The position numbers were made by a program, and so were the translations under genes. 64,000 nt of DNA from Echinococcus granulosus (lineage: Eukaryota > Platyhelminthes > Cestoda > Cyclophyllidea > Taeniidae), in assembly GCF_000524195.1 (NCBI RefSeq), contig NW_020170384.1, positions 1,550,517 through 1,614,516 on the forward strand, in the 5' to 3' direction. This document shows, in pieces, positions 12,301 through 24,000 of the stretch (position 1 is the first letter of the stretch; every line of letters starts with the position of its first letter). Under the pieces are notes generated by a model. The model was not told the DNA's origin and did no database searches. It saw nothing but the letters and a program-made list of their open reading frames with translations.

Positions 12301-15300
12301 GTGGGTATTTTCAACTCGACCCTCGCCTAGAAGTTTATTGAATGTATCACGACCCTTTTTGGTACATGCTAGTTCCATGATATTTCGTCAAATATTGGCG
12401 ACTCTTAGAATTTGTCTTTTTGAGGACTCAACACGACCACTCGGATAAGCAGTGGAGTCGCGTTTGAACTGCTAAGTTGATGAAGTCGACAATAGTAGTG
12501 ATATTATTTGCGAATGTGTGAATGACCATCACGCACACACTTCCCATGCACACACGTCCTATGTGGGAAACTAGAAGGCTTGCATATCATCGAGCACACT
12601 TCCACTCACGTGCCGACCACGAGAACATCACCTAGGAAATCGGCATTCCTCCTTTTCACAGGGATGGCGTCGCCCTATTTTAGTGACTTTTTAATATTTA
12701 AGAAGGGGTATTTTTTTATCTCCTTCCATGGATGTAAGCTGTCCACTAGTTGTGTGAAACGCTTTTGATCATATCCAACTTATGGGTCTTAAAGGAACTC
12801 CTCGTTGCAAAAAAAGAAACGCACACTAGAATTCGACATCTCTCTCAGATATTGAAGTTGTGATGCTCCCAATTTTTTTGTGAGCACAAATTTCGGTGTT
12901 GCTTCTTTTGCAATGATAGATTTTTGCTGAAGTTACAGCTCTTGGTTCTTTCTACCCTCCTCCCTTGGCCAGTCACAACATCCAGCAAAGTCAAAAGTAG
13001 CTAGCCTTTTGTGTGAAAAAAAGGCTGCTCTACTTAATGACTTTACATTTGCGCTGTGTAAATTATTTGTATTTATTTGGAAAAGTTATTTTTCGTAGAC
13101 TTGACAGAGAATGGCGTTGTTGATGTTGTCGGTGTTACTTTTCCCACACGTGCATGCCGAGGCGCAACTAATTTCAATTTGTTTCCATTGGCATTTGTGT
13201 TGCCGTCTCAAAAGCTAAACGAATTTGCGCATCAAGTACTTGGATCCCAGTTTGTGTGAGTGTGTATGCTCTTCTTATGCATTCACTTCTACTTTGCTCT
13301 GTTTTTAGTCAAATNNNNNNNNNNNNNNNNNNNNNNNNNNNNNNNNNNNNNNNNNNNNNNNNNNNNNNNNNNNNNNNNNNNNNNNNNNNNNNNNNNNNNN
13401 NNNNNNNNNNNNNNTGCACGGTCTCCTCGCTTAATCTGGGATGACTGCGAGCTCTCAGAAACTTCGTCAGCATTTCGTTTGCTCTGCTTTCTGCAACTGC
13501 ACAATTTGACTGTTTCGTAGTGCTCTGGTTATTTTAGTAATTGTGCAGGTTAACTGTTGAGGGTTTTTTGACTCTTCGTTTACAAAACTTTCCCCTGAGA
13601 CTTGTTTTTGACGAAAGGTTTAAACGTCCCATCAATTTTATGCACTATCCACATGTTTTCTTGCTCTTACAACTCAAAAATTGCATTTATGAAGATGCAA
13701 ATTAGGGTATTGTCAAAATAGCTTTGTTTTAAAGTAAGTATTCGGGCTGCTTTTTGGTTAACGCTGTTGGTGTTCGTGTTTTCTGTGGCCTATTTAGTCC
13801 ACATCAAGAGGAAGCTATTTGTAAATATTTCAATCGAAATGCCGAAACGTACACAAATAACGCGTTTTGAACTTTTTCCAGCATCTCCAATACATTTGAA
13901 ATCGGATGGGTTAATGACAGGGCCTAATACGGTGCTCAGCTTAATCAAAATTAACTCGCTTAAGAAACGAATGTATCATAGGGGAAAAACTATTGCACTT
14001 CCAAAAGGGACTCCTGTAATTTTATTGAACTTATTTTCCCTCACAATAGCAGTGGAGTTTCTCACGGGTTTCGTTTGAGTTCCTTTGACCATGTCGAGTT
14101 AGCAGCTAGTAAGATTCTCCGTATCTATCAAATTAATTATTCATTGAAAGTTCCAGGTAAAGTCAAGACAACTTAGCGAAATATCGGAAGCTATCACTGT
14201 GATCTATTCGGTCAGGGTCGTTGAATGAGCCGTCTTTAGCGCTTCCAGATGTTATACCTACTGTGATCCCATTTAGCTGACTTCCTTTCCAAAGAGTAAT
14301 CGAGTGTCTCTCTAATCCCCAGTTCTCTGTTATTTGAGACATTTACTAGTCAGTCGATTGCGGCAATGCCGATGCCTAATCATGGCCATCAAAAATCGCT
14401 ATTTATCCCAGTGTCTGAGTTACTCCAATCCGATTAGCATGGGGAGCGATTTCGTCATAGTGCTACGGGAAGACCAGAAACCGGAAATTTGGGCGGTAGC
14501 ACTAGAGCCATAGCGTCAGTCCGTTTGCAGCATCCTGCCATAATCTTATATGTGCTGCTAGGTAAAATATGTCCTTTTCCAATGGACGTATCATGAGCCC
14601 TGTTGCGATTCTTCAATCTATACCTGCAGTGATGTAAAGATTAAACGTAAATCTCTTTCGGTTGAATGCATCAAACGGGGCCGTAGTTTGGTGCATTGCT
14701 TATTATGCTCACCCATTTACGTCCGAATTTCAAACTAATTTTTTAATTTGGTGACATCTAAGGGACGTCTATTCCGAGATCCCAATGTATACAAATAAGT
14801 CACGTCTTACAAACCCAGGAATGCCATTGTTAAAATCGTGCAAAAACATTGTGACTATGCGAACTTAAATCAGTTTTACTGTTCCGATTGCCGTCTTCTT
14901 CCTAGTGTTCTGACATCCTTACATCTACAAATTTGCCACATCTTCCAAAACGTCCCAAGGTTCTCACTATCACCAGTTCTTATCACCTCTTCTTGCTGTT
15001 ACAGAGTCTTTTGCGGCAACGTGAAGGCGAGGTTGGTCAGTTGCGACGTGAAGTTGCACGTCTTAATGAAACGCACGAGCGTCTCCTTGCAGCACTCTCT
15101 GAGCAGACAGCAAAAACAAATCAACGCGTACCCCTAAACGACTCTTTGCCGGCCGACGAAGGCGACGAGGGCAGTCTCTCGCAGCGTTACGAGGTCCTTC
15201 TCCAACTCTATGGCCGGAAGTTGGAGGAGAACGAAGAGCTCCGTATGGACCTTCGTGAAGCTAAGGAAGCTTATCAGGCTCAAGTACACCGTTATCTTTT

Positions 15301-15471
15301 TTTTTGCTCTATGGCGGTGTACTTTAATCACCAGGTTGTGCTCAGACAGGTCACTTTAAAACTACTAAGCGGATATCTGAAGTTCCGTGTACTTTGTTGC
15401 ATCGTTTACACGCTCCTGTTTGTCCCTTTTAGTTGAATGATCTCTTGAACAAACTAAACGACGGTCGATGA
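316..15471 (+). CDS. TMF1: TATA element modulatory factor 1 (TMF/ARA160), Golgi coiled-coil tether; 3' part, 13 exons
   Basis: Exons read as 316-419, 486-698, 779-946, 1033-1118, 1678-1739, 1842-1906, 2860-3088, 4154-4313, 4773-4965, 6405-6666, 7332-7454, 15005-15283 and 15433-15471 (stop TGA). They total 1983 bases, 661 codons, and every phase agrees across all junctions. The product is nearly continuous coiled coil. It carries blocks I recognise from animal TMF1: L-L-R-Q-I-x-x-L-Q in exon 8, a Ser/Pro-rich break in exons 10-11, and the C-terminal block L-R-x-R-E-G-E-V followed by Q-R-Y-x-x-x-L-Q-x-Y-G and E-E-L-R-x-D-L. The C-terminal region corresponds to the conserved TMF domain, reported to bind Rab6. 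The family acts as a golgin in retrograde vesicle tethering. The N-terminal part lies upstream of the window. The exon 3 donor is GC rather than GT. Family call sure; individual borders likely. Confidence 0.9.
10144..10204 (+). repeat. Dispersed repeat R2, copy 1
   Basis: A core of about 60 bases beginning GTGGCTGAGTGTCC, related to the stretches at 56246-56303 (reverse strand) and 62495-62555. This copy is the most diverged of the three. The element is probably longer, but the flanks are too decayed to align by eye. It lies inside TMF1 intron 11. Confidence 0.55.
13315..13414. other. Assembly gap (100 N)
   Basis: Exactly 100 consecutive N, the usual convention for a scaffold gap of unknown true length. 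It lies inside TMF1 intron 11, so the intron length and coordinates downstream are nominal. Confidence 0.99.
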
Positions 15472-17609
15472 CACCGAACTTTCACTTCATTTTTTCTCCC
15501 ATATCACAAGTCTCCTCGTCTTTCTGAAGTTAGCTGCCTTCACACAGCATTCCACTTCACTCTTGCTCATTGTTATTGTCGACTGTACATATTTCCGCCC
15601 ATTTTTCTTTGCCCTACCTCCACTTTGGCTAGTTTACATTGATAAAGATGGCTCTTAAGCTTGATTTCTCAATAGGCATGATTCCCTTGACTGTGTGCTT
15701 ACTTAAGGCAAAACGGGCGAGGGGTTATTTGTGGGGAATAGGGGGAGAACTTGATAGCTAAGCGATCTCTTGCTAGCCCATGTGGGTTAGATGCGTCACA
15801 AGGCCGGGACGAGAAATTTGCTTAATGGTAGTCATTTGTATCAAACCACATCCTCGGAACTGGTGTACAGGCTTTTAATCTGTAACTGAAACATTTCTAC
15901 TGCATCCAGAGCTGACTTTCACTTTGGTAATCGAGGCTGGTATTCCAGTTACTCGTTACATTTATACCGCAGCCGGTAGTAGAAATTTCCTCTTCCATCA
16001 AATTTTGCGCATTCAAGCAAGTTGGCACACGATCTTGCAAAAGAGGTCTCCTGAGTGCTGTAATTTATGATGGTTTTCTCCTCCTGCTTGGAATTTCGCC
16101 ACACCTTTTAAAGAAACGCAACTCTTGAGTGTTTGTTTTGATTAAATACACCTATTTTTTGTCTTCAACAGGTTACAACTTATCAAAACGCGAAATAAGT
16201 CGTTGAAAAGATTACATAAATCAAATCACATGCCGTGATTTAGCATCCTATCAGCGTACACGGCAAATTTCTATGTTTACAGCTCTTTGGGTATTTCGGT
16301 GTCTTCGTTCTCAAGTGACCTGGTCCATCATAGCACATTATTGAGCCTAGTTCCATGGCGTTTGGATCGACCCTCCACATATGCGTCATCCATTAGGCGT
16401 ACCAATAGAACATACCTGGAACCCAGTATCAAGGCGGTTGCTTCGGTCATTGTACGCGCGCAATTGAAGGCCTCAACAACTTAAACGTCTTTAGTATAAC
16501 TTCGATGTCAAAGTACTCCAAATTACTTTCATATACTATAAGGCTTGTTCATAAGCACATTAGGCTAAGTAGTCCTGTCTTGGTAACACTGTGTGGAAAT
16601 CACCTCGCATGCTTAAAACGCTAAACTGGATCACTTTCTTTTCAACTTTGCACTTTTGCAGGTGTGTGTGCGTGTTTTCTCGCTCACTGGTCGGTATCCA
16701 GATTGAGTTGCGATTTTGGCGTTCACTTCCGACCCAGATTACACCCGCTCGGGTTGGAACTTGGACCCCAAGTTTGCAGTATTAAAAACAGTTAGGCATC
16801 AAGAACCCTAAAGGCTCCGATTTTGGTCACTTATAACAGCAGGCGGTGTTTAATCGACTGTAAGGAATATCCCTTTGGTCACCCCTAAACGCATTAATAA
16901 AGAGTGCTGTGATGCCGGAGTCGTCCCTGAAGTTATGTATTTGTGAAGACATTTAACATCGCTTCAGATGTGCTCCATGCTGTTCAAACGGTGTCAACTG
17001 TAATTCTCTTTTGATGGAATCAATTACCCTTTAAAACAAAGAATATATAATTGCCCTCAGGTCGGTTTAGTGCTTTAATTGGACTGGTCTGATAACTGAC
17101 AGTTTTGCATGTTTGGTGCTCTGTTGTCACATATGCTTGACAACAAGACAGTATTATCCTATCAATGGACTTCAGCTACCGAGAAATGAATAATTTAAAA
17201 CCTAATTTCATCTAAGAGAATAAACTGAAGTCTGGATAAGTTAAAATACATTGCCTAACCCTGTGCTCTGGTTAACCAGAAATTGCAGCACAGAATCGAA
17301 TTGCAAAGTCAAACAAAAAGCGTAAATAATTATTCAACAAGAAAACAAGTTTCCGTGACGTGATTGGCTTCGCGTGGTCGCAATTCCCAAGTTCACCAAA
17401 ATGTTGCCGAACTGGGACCAGTGAACAGGTTGGTACAAATTGCACTAGCTTTGGTGGTGGTGAAAAATTGCGCAGGTTTTTGGAACTTTACAGATCCGGC
17501 GCTGGGGAGGTGGGGGGGAGAAAGGGAAGTTGTACATGTTCCGCTTTGCAAAGTTTTTGTGTGCTGGCAAAAACCGCAATCATAAAGCTGGCGAAAAAAT
17601 CAAGGTTCA

Positions 17610-17643
17610 GGTTTGTGTCATGCCTGTGGGCATGACACAAACC
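17610..17643. repeat. Perfect inverted repeat (hairpin), 15-base arms, 4-base loop
   Basis: The left arm GGTTTGTGTCATGCC at 610-624, loop TGTG at 625-628, and exact reverse complement at 629-643. It is intergenic, 2.1 kb downstream of the TMF1 stop. Confidence 0.9.
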
Positions 17644-18370
17644 AGGGTGTTGATAACAGCGGAATGTGTTTCCTTAGCATTAGCGACTAGCTCTGAGTTG
17701 CAGACTTAGGCAACTACAAGAGATGTCAATTTGCCAAAACTCCTCGTGACACGAACGATAGACTTCTGCCAAACGTAGCGCATTCTTTATTAAGAGACAG
17801 CTGATGATTGCACTAAAAATTAAACAGAAACATATGTCGCAGATGTAATTTTTATAGAAGTGCTCCTACTGAAGTGTGGGAAGTTTAACATTGGCTTCAT
17901 TAAGTGCTTTAAAGGTTTTTCATGTACTCTCATGAGGGGACTTATGCTTCCTACTTTTCGTGTGGTTTGTTCATTTAGCTTCAACGAACCTCTCATCCGG
18001 TACTTGCCTGATTCCACAGATCGCGTCTCTTAGAGAAGGGAACTTTTCCCGTCAAATTTGCCTTATTCAGGAAAGCAAACGAAGTGCTCAATGGCTAGAC
18101 CCCTTCTACCTCCTTTTTAAATAGCCGTTCGTAGTTATGAATGTTGGTTTAATTGTACCAACAACATGGGCAAGTAATTGTTTCGTGAACCCAAAGCTGT
18201 GTATTTTTAGCATTTACATGCTTCAAGGTACACAATTTTGTAATAAATAAATAATTTACGAAAAGTTATTAGTGATTTTGAAAGCCATCAAAATATTCAC
18301 TAAGTAGGCCCTGAGTTCTTAATACTAAAGAGTGCCCGTACCGGAAGAGGTAAGTGGCATCCAAGTCATA

Positions 18371-18540
18371 GTATCCGGAGACTTCCCTGAAGACGAAAGT
18401 AGTCATGATACTCGGACAAAATGTGTATTGTCGACGTAGATAAGGAGTTTGGGGCTACTGGGATGGGTCTAAGGCCAGGCCGCAAGACGGACGTACAATG
18501 GGGAAGACCTTCAGTGGACCGTTACCGAAACCGATAGGTA
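18371..18540 (+). repeat. Dispersed repeat R1, copy 1
   Basis: About 170 bases alignable by eye to 51303-51480 (same strand) and 27751-27914 (reverse strand). Shared blocks include CCCTGAAGACGAAAG, a TACTCGG box, TGTGTATT, a GGGGCTA/GGGCTAGTGG block, and a 3' block of the form GTGGACCGTTACCGAAACC. The order of blocks is the same in all three copies. Its size and dispersion suggest a SINE-like or non-autonomous element; I see no coding capacity. Confidence 0.75.
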
Positions 18541-20398
18541 AACAAACAATTAAAGCATTGCACAAATATCTTGACACTGGAGAATATTTTGATGCGTCGA
18601 GAATCTGGTGCTTCGAATTTTTCAGCTGGAATTTACTTTATTTTATGCCATTTTAACATTGTAGTGCAAGTAGATGAAATGATCCTTTCGCTATTAGGCT
18701 TGAAATTTAAGCTGATCAATCACAATACGCCGAATCTCAACCATTACAGATAGAAATTATCTATGTAATTTCATCCTCCCGTGCCCACATCTCCCATTTG
18801 ACATCGAATTACACGAAGCCACACCACCAGCTCTGCCCAATTTTAGCCTCTAAGGTGGCACAAAAAGTATTTGTCATTAGTCATGGAAAAAATGATGATC
18901 TCGTAGTGCAAGGATTAAATTACTCACGATTATTTGACCTACTGGCCCTAGAGGAGGCTTTTTTAAAGGCGCCTAATTACCCAGGTCTCTGCTGCAGTTT
19001 GAGGGAAGGTCATGTAATCCTAATGCCGAATAGGGAGGCGGCTCTTAAAGGAAAGAAACGTCCATTTGAAGGAGGAGAGTGGTATGGTGTTTGTCTGTCT
19101 AATTCAGTTGTCTAACCTCACGTCCCTGACTGTTTTAAGGAAATAATGAAGTCTGTTTTGTAATGCCCTAGTTGTTTCTTTAAATCTATGCCCCCTCCAT
19201 TGTACCTTATCGGGAGACCTGGCCTCTGGCCCTTACCAGTAGCCCTCCGAGCCTTGTGTACTTTGGCAATGCATATTATGCCTTCCTTCGTCTTCAATCT
19301 TTCTGATTCTGAATAAATCCAATTTGTTACACTGTTAAAGTTTAGGTGGTTAACCATTCTTGAAACCGATTCTATCAGTATCACATGCTACAATTTTCCC
19401 AATCGTGTTCGGAGTCATCATTGTGTGACATGTGTTTCGTACCTGATTATAATAACCACTTCCACTAAAGTGCATCCAAAACAGAGGGGTCAGGATTAAA
19501 ACAACAAATCTTAATGCAGAATTCTCTTGGTTTGGATATATTTGTATTCACTTAAGTTTTAGAGCAGCAGTTGAAACAGGTAAAACTAATCGGTATTGGA
19601 ATAGAACAGGACACCAACTAGCTGACTGTGGTGTCCAAATTCCCTTGACACCCTGGTAACACTAGTGTTAGGCGCTAATGTTATGGAGAGAGATTTAATG
19701 AGCACAAACATATTTTGTGCTTTTGTGGGAAAAATAACTTATTGTAATTGATAGGGGAATAATGATGGCATAAGAGTGCGATAACCAATCCATTGAAGCA
19801 GTTAAAAGGCGGATAAATGAGTGAGAAGTTTCAGAATCATAAATAACAGACTGAAAAGGATCTCTTTGAGTATTGCCAGTCACTACCAGTTACTTTTGCC
19901 TGTTTTCATTAAAGCCAGCATAAGCCACTCGTAAAGTGGATAATGCACTCTGATACATGTGTCCTCGTCCCATAGTAGACCTGGTACGATCGTACTCTAA
20001 TATTTGAGAGGCCTGGAATAAAATTTTACTTGAGACAGCACCGATCTCTGAGAACCGCACTCTTCCTTATTACAATCGCTTCTTCACAAATGTATTAAAA
20101 ATAAAGTTTGCTTTATTCAATTTGTTACTATTGTGTTGCACAGGCTTTGCCAGTTACGTAGATTGATTGGCGCTGCAATCAACTCCAGTGTTAAGCCATG
20201 CGCTTATTTACGGTTAGAGCCTCCCATCTGTCAAAACGAAAGACTTTAACACAGATATGGCCCAGGGAAGGGAATGGAAGCATCACATCGCTGAGGTCAC
20301 ATCACCACATTTGCCACGACATGACAACTTTTCGCTGAAACAATTCACTACTTCCCCACAGATAAGTGGAACCGAAACGTAATTCAAAATTTTAATTC

Positions 20399-20404
20399 TT
20401 TATT
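20399..20404 (-). terminator. Polyadenylation signal AATAAA of the LRR gene
   Basis: TTTATT on the + strand, i.e. AATAAA on the coding strand, about 680 bases past the stop codon. It would give a 3' UTR of roughly 700 bases. No nearer canonical signal was noticed. Confidence 0.45.
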
Positions 20405-21082
20405 GGTTTTGCCTCCTCTATGCCCTTCAGCTGTCCTCTTCGTCAATCTCCTCTTCTTACGGTGATGATGGCGGCAAGTGAGATGATAATCGACAGAAAG
20501 AAATGTAGTGAATAGAAGGTGGAAGTGAAGAATGAAGGCGAGAGGGAAGAGAGGGAGAGGAAAACACAAGAAAGGAAAACTATTCATGGACTGACTGATG
20601 GGAAATGAGATGTGTGTGTGTGTACGTGTATGGCCGGACTTTAAGTTAATTAGGTAATAAATACAGGTAGTGAGAAAGCGCGCACACAGGGACGTACAGT
20701 AAAATCTGCAATCGGACGAGTGGGTGGGGTAATAATCTGTACAAAAGACGCCGTAGATCTAGGGTCAGGGGAGGCGAGGTGTCGCGCTGTCAGGTTTGTA
20801 ATTTGTGGACGAAGGTGTTGGATTGTTTACTACCATAATGTTTTAGCGCTGGCCATTCAACGCTCTGTACTAAACTGGAGCTCCCTCAGCAAATTTGCCG
20901 TTCTCCTTACCTCGGCTGTTGTTTCCATATTGCTGAAGCGGAGGCTCTTCTATTACATTTCTACAAAAACGTGGGTAACTGAGTTTGGGAGCTATAGTAT
21001 GCTTTCGATACAGATTAAATTAACTTTTCTTGCTAGAAAGTATATAAAATTACACAATAAGCCATGTAGGTGTTGAGGCTGC

Positions 21083-24000
21083 TTACACGTATCTCTTGTT
21101 CTGATGCGTCCTGCTAGTTCTCTCCTCTCTATTCTTCTTCTCCGGGTAGAGACGACATTTATAAATAATGATGAAGACAATGAAAGCCACAACGAGCGCA
21201 CCGACCACCGTGCCCCCAATGATCACCTCGGTTCTCATTGCGCTACTCCTCGCCCTACCGTCTTCCGCCTGGTGTCCACTAGATGGCCCGAGGTCAGCTG
21301 GGCTACTGTCACTGCCACTTCCGCTCTTATCGCCGCCGTCCTCGCTGGTGCTGCTTGAGGCCTTTAATGAGTCCTCACCGCCTCCCTGCTTCATATCCGG
21401 TTCTCCCTCTGGGCAGAGGTCCTTATCCGTAAGCTCGGACAACTGCTTTCCGGCGAGGTTTGGTGGGCTCGCACACTTCAGCCTTTGCAGCTCACTGAAA
21501 CCCAACACACACGGTTAAGTAGCTCTTAGTGAAAAATAGCGGTATAGCAAAGGTCTGATGCTTAATATAATGCCAAAGTAGTGAGACTTCAATGCCGCGC
21601 GGGGCTCTAAGTAAATAGCAGCGCTTAAAATCACAGAGGACGGTGTTATGCAACAGTACTGATTATAAGATCGGAAAAGAACTTCCAGCCAGAGACCTTG
21701 ATGATTGCAAGCAGCGCATTCAGTTAGATGAATGTTTTCTAGTAAATTATTGTGCATTTGTAAGTTCTCAACTTATATAATTTAATCCAAAACTACACAA
21801 AAGCACACACAAGTATCTCGAGGTAAAACCGCATCTTTCTCATAGTGCTCCACTGAGACGATGATAACGATGATTACGTGGAGGTGGCGTTAATTTAATT
21901 TATCAAAATATATACCGGAGTTTGAACTTTAACCAATTTTTTTCTTCTCATAAATTCAAGGTTTCTCACACAAACGGAGAGGTTGCAATCAAAACATCAT
22001 GATGCCAGAAATATGGAAATGGAAGTCGGCAAAATCTGTGCGATCTTAGTCGGTGGATCAATTTATCAATCATACTACCAGTTGGCGGTGAATGGAATTT
22101 TAAATTTATTTGACAGCAAGTTTGGATCAAAATCGCAAAAATTTGAGAGCGCGTGATGGATTGATCCCTCTGATTAATTGTTTTGATTTGTGGATAGGAT
22201 TTGGAGTGCGCCCCTAGAGCAACCACCAAATTAATGTGATCTGCGTAGTAGACTTGTGATCTTGGCATAATCCTGAGGTCAATAATGCCTTCGTAAGTTG
22301 ACGGATTGTGATGGCAGTACAGATGGGGGTGTTGTTAAATGCTAATCTGTGCGAGTTTTGTGGCTCCGCTGCATGATGCAAACGACTGGTGCAAAAGTCC
22401 CCATTTTTATAGGCGTCGAACAAGGCTGCTTCTTCGTTTTGGTGTTTGTCACACCATGTTGATGTATACAAGTATCGCAACCCGCATTTTGACGCGATTA
22501 CTAGGTTCACAATGCCATCCTCTGTCATACTAGTCAGGCATGTAATGCCCTTAGTTCCCATTGAAGTGGTTCGGTTTTGCTTCAGTGCAACATCGTAACT
22601 TGGATTTTGGCATTTTGCTGCATTAGTCTATTTTTGAAATCGTAGTCAGGCTCACATGCGGCGGAGTCGTCAAGCCACTTCTAAGCCGTGCTTCTTCAAA
22701 ATTAACAAAATGCTAAACGCTGTAAGGGGGGCGACATCATCGAGGTATGTGCAGTCTAAATTACTAGGTAATGCTTTGTAGTGGCCTCGGAATGAGGGAG
22801 AAGGTTAGGTCAGTTAAATTAGAATGAAGATCTTTTTATTGACGTACAGCTCCATCCAAGTGAGTATCCGTGCTGTGACTTGCGCACTGTTTAAATTGAT
22901 TTTCAACGCATTTATTACCCAAACAAGCATTTGTGTTTGTACAACTACTCTCACTTTCCAAATGTCAATATGCAGATAGACAGGGACTAGCTGTGAATAC
23001 AAAAACGGAAATGGTTCTTTATCTTTTCACTACTCTAGTAGTTGTTTTGTCATCTGCCGAAGGTAGCACGCCCTATGATAGCGCGGTTAACGCCCAAAAT
23101 CGTCGTAGAGATTTGCAATACCACTGGGTCTCTATTTACACACTTCTCCGCATTGTAGCCATTACACTCAAGCGTAATCCGTGACTCACCGGCCAAGTTA
23201 GGCAACGCCTTCAACATGTCAACTGTTGACGTTCCTGGACTATGGGAACAAAATCGCCTTTCAATGGGCACCTGCATTGAAGCATTTGACGTGATTGAAA
23301 AAGTACAGAAAACCACATTTATCAAAAGTGGACAACTCTGGTGATGGACATGACTGCATTCAAATTGCTTGGAAGGGTTGGCAGCATGCTTCCTTAGGGG
23401 TACGGGTTGATGACATGAAACTGTACTGGTTTGGGCTTAATTGAAATCATATCGAACGGGTAAAAAAGCATTAAAGTATAAAATTCCACCACCGTCAGGG
23501 CCACCAGCAGAATCGCGGTGTGGAGCAAGGTCACCTCGACATTTCATGCGCATGCGAACGCATCTCAGTGAGATCGCTCGTCCTCTCTCGCATAATCGTG
23601 ACCTCAGGGGACAGTCAAACATAAACACACACCCAGACAGAGATCGCACAATACTGAGAGAAACCGAACGAGAGAGTGAGAGAGAGAGGGTGGATGCGAA
23701 ACGTGTACGAAGACGAGATAAATGAAGTATGGATAACACTGTTGATGCTAGGGTTAAAAGTGCAGTTGGTAACAGTTAGACATAGAGAGAAATCTCCTGC
23801 CTTGTCAAATACCTGGGGTTATCTGCGGGTAAGAAGTAGGCGGTAATTGCGAATGCTCACACATCGAATAAAGAAACCGCCCAATTTAGGTCGATTTATG
23901 AGTCGTGAAAATACTCAACGCATTTAACGCCCGTAGGTGTCTTTTGAGGTAGGCATTTCCCCTTGCGTACTTTTTACAGCTTAACTGAGAGGCTAGTTCC

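Larger units (their letters stand above)
7455..15004 (+). other. TMF1 intron 11, 7.55 kb, holding an assembly gap
   Basis: The donor is CAA|GTGAGA at 7454/7455 and the acceptor is TTACAG at 14999-15004. Both flanking exons are phase 0. Joining them gives a product that lines up across the junction with the animal TMF1 sequence as I recall it, so no exon needs to be hidden here. The intron holds repeat R2 copy 1 near 10144 and the 100-N gap. Several open frames of 60-126 codons (for example around 8918-9696 and 11722-12122) have no splice context or recognisable domain, and I treat them as chance. Confidence 0.7.
15472..20398. other. Intergenic region between convergent TMF1 and the LRR gene
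   Basis: About 4.9 kb with no coding exon I can support. A possible TMF1 polyadenylation signal AATAAA lies at 16896-16901, which would imply a long 3' UTR. The region contains a perfect hairpin (17610-17643) and repeat R1 copy 1 (18371-18540). The frame at 18798-19115 is open for 105 codons but shows no domain or splice context. Confidence 0.5.

Noticed and set aside
16287..16484. Frame starting M-G-I-S-V-S-S, suggestive of a myristoylation signal
   Set aside because: 65 codons with no domain after the first residues; chance.
18798..19115. 105-codon + strand frame
   Set aside because: No domain, no splice signals at useful places, and it lies between repeat and intergenic DNA.
23437..23739. 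About 100-codon frames on both strands in the LRR intron with an R-E-R-E-S low-complexity run
   Set aside because: Explained by a GAGAGA-type simple repeat; no second exon or domain.
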